Assembly (NCBI GenBank): GCA_022495005.1
Contig: JAGYXB010000974.1
Span: 186,001-250,000, forward strand
DNA: 64,000 bases
Direction of reading: 5' to 3'
Origin: Rhyacophila brunnea
Lineage: Eukaryota; Arthropoda; Insecta; Trichoptera; Rhyacophilidae
Under the pieces are notes generated by a model. It was not told the origin of the DNA. It searched no databases and worked only from the letters and a program-made list of their open reading frames with translations. How positions within the stretch are numbered: position 1 is the stretch's first letter; each line of letters opens with the position of its first letter. Below, in pieces: positions 57,409 through 64,000 of this stretch. The translations under genes were made by a program, and so were the position numbers.

Positions 57409-58439
57409 GTTATAAAATAGATGTGCTGCTCGATAATTTTCCGAAAAAAATAACATATTTTTATTATTTTATAAAAATAATTGTGTTAGATTTTTTATGA
57501 TACAGCCGACCTAGCGTAGACGGTAAAATTAAGATTTCCATGAGACGGACTGATAATCTTTGGGCTCCGGTGCACTCCGTTCCATAACGAGGCTTAAACC
57601 CGTAGATAAAATTATGTACATGACAGTGTTTAGTAAATGCCAAAATAGTCACTCCTATAAAATTGATGTGTTGCTGTCTATATAAGTTGGTATGTGCGAC
57701 CGGGTGACCCACCTAACTATGAAAAATAAAGGTATCGTCCACCATCATATTGTTATCAATAGGCTAAAACAGAGATGGTAATAGTCGAATATATAATCAG
57801 CTGCGTGAGGATTCCAGACATGTTCAAACAATACGTATTGTAAGATTACACTTGTTATGTCACCTGCACGATATGAACAACCACGAACTGGCAAATAAAG
57901 TACAATCCAACAATTAATGATATACCTAGTCAAAATGCTGCCCTTAAGCATGATTAAAATGCCACTCTTTCCAATAATTAAACTCACAAATTATATAAAA
58001 AAATACATAACCTGCAGTATTTATTTTACACAGACCATAACAATAAAAATATTTAGACTTCTTAAATGCTCTGCTATCTACTCACAAAAATGATAATTCC
58101 CTCTTTATTTTCTTTGTCTACTGCCCATAAGCAGTGCATAAACTGCCAAGCCAACAATCTAGTAGAGCGTTGAAAAATAAGCTGTTGAAAACTTCGCTGG
58201 TTGTGTATGCTTGGGCTTCAACCAAAGAATTTAGACTATTAATAGAAGGAAACTTATACGTTAATTATTCTGTTATGATAATAAAACAATAATTATTGAA
58301 TGTGTAACGTTTGCTTTATATTCTTGTATGAATAAAAAGCTTCGGATAATCATGAATTTTAAACTTAACTCGAAAGTGGTTATAATGGATGGGGGTGGGA
58401 AGGGGGGGTCTAATGGGGTAGTGCATGCGTACCGCACGA
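57409..58439. other. No gene recognised
   Basis: Frames at 57464-57712 and 57745-57987 (-) lack family features. A G-rich tract lies at 58390-58412. Confidence 0.5.
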
Positions 58440-58717
58440 CACTGTATCCTGATAGTGTCGCATAGCCTCTCCTACTCAATTCCTATCTCTACCTACACGT
58501 GGTGAACCCTGGAAACTGAGCAACTACACCTAAGATCAGGTAGTCAACCCTGGTGGAAGGTGTAGTCAGGGCTAACGGAGAAGGAAGAAATGGCCCTCCG
58601 AAAAGGGGGTTGGGCGTAGGGCTAACAACCTCATTCCATAAAAAACACATTGTTACGAAACCACAACAACAGCCTCGGAAACCGGACACTAAATTCAGAC
58701 AACCTGGCAAACGCTTT

Positions 58718-59360
58718 AAGGAAATACGATTTGGAACATGTAATACGTTATCACTATATCGACCAGGAGCACTTATACTCCTTACAGAACAACTTATAAA
58801 ATACCAATGTGATATTACGGCCCTACATGAGATGCGATGGATAGGTCAAGGAGTGATGGAGAAACGAGACTGCACTAACTCTATAGCTGCCATGATAGTG
58901 AACATCACTTCGGGACTGGATTCATCGTAAGCAAACGAGTGAAACATTTAATTATTGGGTTCGAACGAGTCAACCCAAGGATCGTGCGACTGCGAATTAA
59001 AGGAAGTTCCACAATTACTCATTTATAAGCGTACATGCCCCTACAGAGAATAAGTCGGATGAGGAAAAAGAGGACTTCTACGATGCATTAGAAAGTACGT
59101 ACAACAGTTGCCCAAATCACGATGTGAAAATAATACTCGGTGATCTAAATGCTAAAATAGGACGGGAGGAGATCTACACTGACATTGTCGGAAAATATAG
59201 TCTTCACAATGAAAGTAATGACAATGGTACCCGACTAATTAACTGTGCAGCGTCACTAAATATGGTTATTGGTAGCACAATGTTTTCCCGTAAGGATATA
59301 TATAAGGGAACTTAGAAATCCCCGGATGGGTGCACAATAAACCAAATAGACCATATTTTG
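58718..59360 (+). pseudogene. RTE apurinic-type endonuclease domain, broken
   Basis: FGTCNTLSLYRPGAL and ITALHEMRWIGQG (the metal-binding Glu motif), a frameshift near 58905, then FGTGFIVSKRVK, another shift, HAPTENKSDEEKEDFYDALE, IILGDLNAKIGRE (the D-x-N motif) and NQIDHIL. Order and motifs match the endonuclease/exonuclease/phosphatase fold that nicks target DNA in RTE LINEs. A stop (after YKGT) and two frameshifts break it. Confidence 0.85.
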
Positions 59361-59552
59361 ATAGACAACAGGCACAGATCGGCACAGAGCAAGAGCAAAA
59401 CCCTTTGACACAGAGAAACTGAAGATTCCGCAGGAACTGGTTCGATACCAGGAGAGCTTGAACACTCACAGGATGCCGAAACAGGTGAACGATCAGAATG
59501 GTTTGACGAAGATTGCCGCAAAGTCACTACGAGAAAGAATGAGACTTACTTA

Positions 59553-60587
59553 ATGATGCTACAGAAGAAAACACGGGCATCAGACGATGAGTATAAAAAG
59601 CGCCGGCATGACGAAAAGAAACTACACAAGAAAAAGAAACGTGATTTTTTAAAAAAGGAAATGATCCTACTCCAAGAACACTATAAAGCCCAAGAAACTC
59701 GGCTGTTCTATAGAAAAATAAATAATGTTAGGAAGGGTTTCAAGCCTCGTATCACAATGTGCAAGGATGACATTGGCATGATACTCACAGAAAAGCACCG
59801 TATTCTTGCCCGGTGGGTGGGTTTCTTTGATCAACATTTAAATACCCCCCATAATGATACCGGCAACACTAACATTAATACTCATGACCAGGAATCAGTA
59901 CAAAGTGGCATGGATGATAACGAAGAACCAACGACATTAAATGAGGTAAAAGGTGCCATGTCAAGGTTAAAAACAAACAAATCGCCTAGAATGGATAACC
60001 TACTGAGTGAATTAATAAAATGTGGGGGAGAAAGCCTGCTCAAACATTTGCATAGCCTAACCCACCAAGTATGGACTTCAGAAAAGATGACAGAGGAGTG
60101 GAAGGATGGGCTGATTTGTCCCCTGCACAAGAAAGGAGACCAACTAGGATGTAGTAACTACAGAGGGGTGACACTCCTTAACTCTGCATATAAACTGTTG
60201 TCGATTCTGATATTCCAGCGGCTGGAACCCATTGTAGAAGGAATACTCGGGCACTACCAAGGAGGCTTTCGACGAGGAAGATCATGTGTTACTCAAATAT
60301 TCACTCTAAGGCAGATTCTAGAAAAGACCACTGAATTCAATATTAACACGTATCACCTGTTCATCGATTTTAAGGCAGCTTATGATAGCATTAATCGGTA
60401 CCGGTTATACGAAGCAATGCGAGAATTTGAAATTCCGACGAAAATAATTAAACTTGTAGAGATGACAATGACACCAGTACAATGCCGGGTGAAGCTTCGA
60501 GCGGAAATATCCGAGCCATTTATATCACTTAATGGCCTCAGGCAAGGTGACGCACTGGCATGCCTTCTTTTCAATATTGCGCTATAA
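59553..60587 (+). CDS. RTE reverse transcriptase, N-terminal and palm part
   Basis: A 344-codon open frame. The first 90 residues are a basic, Lys-rich linker. Then KTNKSPRMDNLLSELIKCGG (finger), WKDGLICPLHKKGDQLGCSN-YRGVTL, YQGGFRRGRSC, HLFIDFKAAYDSI (first catalytic Asp region) and LNGLRQGDALACLLFNIAL. A stop follows at 60585-60587, before the YADD box in the next segment. The Met start is only the first in frame after upstream breaks; the natural protein began in the endonuclease. Part of a dead element. Confidence 0.85.
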   Translation: MMLQKKTRASDDEYKKRRHDEKKLHKKKKRDFLKKEMILLQEHYKAQETRLFYRKINNVRKGFKPRITMCKDDIGMILTEKHRILARWVGFFDQHLNTPHNDTGNTNINTHDQESVQSGMDDNEEPTTLNEVKGAMSRLKTNKSPRMDNLLSELIKCGGESLLKHLHSLTHQVWTSEKMTEEWKDGLICPLHKKGDQLGCSNYRGVTLLNSAYKLLSILIFQRLEPIVEGILGHYQGGFRRGRSCVTQIFTLRQILEKTTEFNINTYHLFIDFKAAYDSINRYRLYEAMREFEIPTKIIKLVEMTMTPVQCRVKLRAEISEPFISLNGLRQGDALACLLFNIAL

Positions 60588-61440
60588 AAGGTGATACGGG
60601 ATGCAAAGATTGATGCCCGTGGCAGCGGCACGATATTTACTAAGCCTGTGTAGCTGCTGGCGTATGCCGATGATATCGACATCATTGCCATATCAGAATT
60701 GGCACTGAAAAGGGCATTCACAGCACTAGAAGCCTCTGCCAAAAGAATGGGTTTACAAATAAACGAGGCAAAAACTAAATTAAAAGCCTGTCTATGTCAC
60801 ACCACGAGAAGTCGCACCAAAGTTAGATATTGGTGCATACAAGTTTGATACGGTTGACAGTTTTATATACCTTGGATCTCTTGTAACTAACTCAACATAA
60901 TGATATTACGGAAGAAATCAACAAGAGAATCATGTCTGCGAATAAATGCTACTTTGACCTGTTAAGACATTTTAAATCCCGCATACTATCTCGCCGAACT
61001 AAAAGCACTCTTTACAAGACACTTGTAAAGCCAGTGCTCACCTACGCATCGGAAACCTGGACATTAACTCTGCGAAATGAACGAGCCCTGAACATCTTTG
61101 AAAGAAAAATTCTCCGCCGTATATAAATGGACCGATCAGGGATGGCACCAATTGGAGGAGAAGATACGGGCTGTACGAAGATTGCAGCGCAGTTCAATCA
61201 ATTAAGATTGGGAGACTGCGATGGCTAGGTCATGTGCACCGTATGAATGACAATGAACCGGCAAAGAGGGTGATGTCCAGCAATCTAATAGGACGTAGAA
61301 GAAGAGGGAGGCCAAAGATTCGCTGGTTGGATGGAGCTGCCAGTGACTGCCGTATTCTGGGGGTACCAAGTTGGAAAGAGGCCACAGGGACAGGTGGAGG
61401 GAGCTGTTGGAGGAGGCCAGGACCCACACCGGATTGTCGC
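60588..61440 (+). pseudogene. RTE catalytic YADD box to C-terminus
   Basis: Continues the same frame after a stop: KVIRDAKIDARGSG, a TAG, then LLAYADDIDIIAI with the catalytic YADD (60663-60674), RMGLQINEAKTK, a frameshift, VDSFIYLGSLVTNS, a stop, LYKTLVKPVLTYASETWTL, NIFERKILRRI, a further shift, and from 61214 WLGHVHRMNDNEPAKRVM, GRRRRGRPKIRWLDG. The last block is the RTE C-terminal arginine-rich GRP(K)RWLDG signature. The catalytic box itself is intact. Confidence 0.85.
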
Positions 61441-61465
61441 GCCCCTGATGATGATGATGATTATA

Positions 61466-62230
61466 ATGGATGAGAACAAGCAGAGAGAATTTCTGGATGA
61501 AGCCAGAATTCAATCCGGATCTTTCCTGAGAATATCTTGATTATACGAATACAAAAACGTATTATATTATTGTCTAACCAAATCGTTTAAAAAAGCATAC
61601 CATCATCCCACGGCATTTTTAAAGACAGCTAATAATACTGTCTACAAGTAAAACAGTCTTACACAAAAGATCTAGCGATTACGTCAAACAGCAGGTAATC
61701 CAGAAAAAAAGAGGATGAAAATGAATTACATTATCATCCACTTTGCGAGAAGGGAATAGGTAGGTACTTGGCAGAATTAAATTTAAAGTCTTTGGAATGA
61801 CAAATTAATTTAATTTTTTTTATTTTCATTTGCAGTTTTTCGTTCACCACAAGTGATAATAATAATTATGTTCTTTTGATAAATTTAACCATTCGACTTG
61901 TTTTTTCTATAAAAGTATGCCTTTATCTTTATGGGTACCTACCTCGCATCTACTATCAATGACTTTGGCACGTAAAACTACTCTACTTGATGCTAAGTCA
62001 AAGAAAATTTGTGCCGGCTGAGAAAAATAACTTATTGAAAATAATTCGACCACACACCGCATCGAGTATTTCTAGTTTGAATTCGGCCAGAGTCTATGAA
62101 ACCACCTTGCAAAATTCTTTGCACCGTACGGTGGTGGTGATTCTGATGAATATTTCATCGTATTCATTATGAACTACGATGTATAGCCACGTTTTTCCGC
62201 TAAAAATGAAATGTCGCATACGACTGATCT
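61466..62230. other. No gene recognised
   Basis: No feature supported. Confidence 0.5.
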
Positions 62231-62243
62231 TTTTTTTGTGATT

Positions 62244-62690
62244 TTACCGAGGCTTTGACTGCAACTCGCTGTCATATCGCCTGTTCTCTTCTAGAAGGGG
62301 ATCCGTCGACCAGGTCCTCACTCCTATTCTGTTGAATAACTTTACAATTTTGCCTAGTTTTTCCGTCTTACCCGCCGCCAGGACATCTTTCAATTCGTCG
62401 ACATTCTCATAGATATCCACAGTTCGTAGCTGTTCTCTGTGAAGTTCATATTTAGGGCATTGTAGTGCTATATGTACAATATCCTCTAAAACATGATATT
62501 CATCGCAGAGTTGCGATTCGCTTCTTCCCATGAGGACATCAAATCTTTTGCCCATTGTGTGCCCTGTTCTTAACCTCAGCATTAACTTAAGCTCATTCCT
62601 CGTCAAAGGAGACTCTACAAACCAGGGCACCTCCCGTTGTGATGGTAGAATAGACCTACGACTGATTTTCTGAGCGTATACTTATCCTAA
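62244..62690 (-). pseudogene. LINE C-terminal domain (Jockey/R1-like), open frame
   Basis: A 128-codon minus-strand frame: ELKLMLRLRTGHTMGKRFDV, LCDEYHVLEDIVHIALQCPK, YELHREQL, then a helical tail. The RTGH motif followed by C...H...C and CP-x-Y-x-x-x-R-x-x-L is the C-terminal region downstream of reverse transcriptase (or RNase H) in Jockey/R1-group LINEs. No catalytic domain remains upstream in the window. Confidence 0.7.
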
Positions 62691-62789
62691 CTTATATGAC
62701 TGCAATCACTGGATTTGAAAGGCATGAATCAATGTGATATGTCACCGCTTATTATTTTGATTATTTTTATTACAACAATATAGAAATTA

Positions 62790-63040
62790 AAAAGTACATG
62801 TCTTCCGGCCTCATTTGCCATGGTTTTCGGATGGTCTCGGATGTCCGTGTCTGTCATCTGTAATAAAAAGTTCAGGTTGTGCTGCTCCTTGGTAAAAATT
62901 GGTCAATCGAGGAGTAAATGCAAGACGTCCTGGTGGCTTCCGTCGTCGCATGGGTACCGTTGGATTTCTTCGACAAGATATTTCTCATTAAAAATATTTA
63001 ATAGGTGGGTACAAATTCACTATTAGATGTCGCTTGGCGA
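62790..63040 (-). pseudogene. R1-like LINE C-terminal knuckle fragment
   Basis: Minus strand: NEKYLVEEIQRYPCDDGSHQ, DVLHLLLD, a stop where CP is expected, then IFTKEQHNLNFLLQMTDTDI. The P-C-DD...QDVLHLLLD(C)PIF pattern is the R1-type zinc-knuckle, and a different lineage from 31.9 and 62.2 kb. At least one stop. Confidence 0.6.
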
Positions 63041-63116
63041 GTGGATAACCGTTTGACAAATGCCGTCATACGGTGGTACTTAATGTGCACTAAACGCCTT
63101 AACACCTACTCGATAT

Positions 63117-63684
63117 CAGTGGCGAAGTGTGGAGATAGGCTTTTAAGATCCGCCATAAATAGTACACACTAAACTTTTTACAAACACTGAACAATTTACA
63201 AACGGTGTTCGTTTGTTTTTAAAATCCAATTAAACCCCGCGAAACCAACCCATAATAAATCCCTTCTTCTTGGTCGTGCACTCATGTCTGAGGATCGTGA
63301 CCACATTTAAATTTCGCCATCCTTTGAGCGACCAAGACTTTCCATCCTTCTCGATCTTCCGCTTCTCTCAGCGCAGAAATAATAGTCAAAAAATACTCGT
63401 CTATCTATAAAATATCTAACAATATTATATGTAATATGTATTCTTAATCCAACGAAAACAAATAAGTATGAATGAAAAAGTATGCACAATTTTGTAGTAT
63501 CGCCCAAAATATACCAAAACTATTATGGTGTAATTGATTAAACATGGCTTAATTGATTTTTAAAAACACCATCTATAAATTTTAGTCTTAGTTCAATAAA
63601 AACAAATACGTATGGCTAACAAAGTTTAATGTGCATTATTTATGGTGGATATTAACAGCCTACCTCCACCATTCGCTGCTGCTG
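63117..63684. mobile_element. hAT-like TIR element interrupted by an RTE stub
   Basis: Left end CAGTGGCGAAGTGTGGAGAT and right end ATTAACAGCCTACCTCCACC-...-CTG are inverted repeats. Same family as 46217-46587. The extra length is an RTE family D stub at 63258-63378. No flanking duplication identified. Confidence 0.65.
63258..63378 (-). mobile_element. RTE family D 3' stub
   Basis: Minus strand: REAEDREGWKVLVAQRMAKF, KCGHDPQT, stop, then an (AAGAAG) tail. Direct repeat ATAATA on both sides (63252-63257 and 63379-63384). The uninterrupted relative at about 46376-46390 lacks it, which confirms insertion. Confidence 0.75.
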
Positions 63685-64000
63685 GATATTATAATATACG
63701 AAACCATAAAGTTTGGCAGATGTAATGTATGTGGCTGCGAAGGACTAAAGACCGAAAAGAACGGAGGGAGCGGAGCTATGGGAAACCTTTCATCCGGCAA
63801 TCGACCCCGACTGATATTAAATTATTATTTATTATGTAATACATATTGTGTTACCGTAACTTGAGGGTCATGCCTAACTAGACTTACCATTAAATATTTG
63901 TTTTACAAAATAAAATAAAAATAACAATAATTTATTAAATAAAAAATACAAAATCTATAGTAATTATTGAAAACTAGATTGGTATCCCAAAATCAATAAT
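63685..64000. other. AT-rich DNA, nothing recognised
   Basis: The frame at 63631-63864 overlaps the TIR element end and has no family features. Confidence 0.5.

Larger units (their letters stand above)
58440..61465 (+). mobile_element. Nearly full-length RTE-like LINE (family E), about 3 kb
   Basis: Has, in order, a GC-richer 5' leader with GTGGTGAACCCTGG (58500), an apurinic-type endonuclease, a reverse transcriptase, the RTE C-terminal region and a (TGA)n tail at 61446-61463. (TGA)n-type tails, a single gag-less polyprotein and total length near 3 kb are RTE features. The exact 5' end and target duplication were not found. Several stops and frameshifts make it inactive. Distinct from families A-D. 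Confidence 0.85.

Noticed and set aside
61202..61513. Minus-strand frames near 61.2-61.5 kb
   Set aside because: Antisense of the RTE C-terminus and its (TGA)n tail.
1..64000. CRISPR array or phage-type defence system
   Set aside because: No regularly spaced short direct repeats; everything points to a eukaryotic repeat-rich region.

Overview
The window reads as intergenic or heterochromatin-like DNA from an insect. It is strongly AT-rich, and I found no convincing host protein-coding gene, rRNA or intact tRNA. The transposon mix points to an insect: several RTE-like non-LTR lineages, R1-like LINEs, a mariner with D,D34D spacing, hAT elements with 8-bp target duplications, tRNA-derived SINEs and short TTAGG-like tracts. 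A hemipteran of the aphid type is my guess, but no diagnostic host gene supports it.

Layout. 0-11 kb: diverged repeats, a hAT MITE inside a dead LINE, 3' stubs of two RTE families (called A and B), and a 984-bp hAT element with 8-bp target duplications. 11-19 kb: mostly unrecognised AT-rich DNA, a second hAT MITE, and two RTE family C fragments, one split by a 255-bp MITE. 19-31 kb: a 1.4-kb near-perfect palindrome inserted at the TTAA of a SINE, the best RTE family A copy (12-bp target duplication), further TIR elements, a half-copy of the palindrome, and a 250-bp hAT MITE. 31-40 kb: two R1-like LINE copies in tandem, separated and flanked by the same 14-bp target sequence, with an unoccupied copy of that target repeat about 5.5 kb away in inverted orientation. 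41-54 kb: further RTE and SINE remnants, two short members of the palindrome family with TTAA flanks, and LTR/gypsy-like debris. 55-64 kb: a 1.23-kb mariner with a broken transposase, a nearly full-length but disabled RTE element (endonuclease, reverse transcriptase, C-terminal region and a (TGA)n tail), two LINE C-terminal fragments, and a TIR element interrupted by an RTE stub.

There is no operon or pathway here. The interactions are parasitic: autonomous LINEs (RTE, R1-like) presumably once supplied enzymes for the SINEs, and hAT, mariner and TTAA-type transposases for the MITEs. The informative content is the nesting. Several insertions can be checked inside the window because an unoccupied or uninterrupted relative of the target is also present (16.4 vs 18.0 kb; 19.65 vs 36.1 and 44.3 kb; 31.7 vs 39.2 kb; 63.26 vs 46.4 kb).

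I found no wholly new functional system. The best candidates for undescribed biology are the TTAA-flanked palindrome family, the site-specific-looking tandem R1-like insertion, and a dispersed stem-loop repeat carrying a hammerhead-ribozyme-like core.
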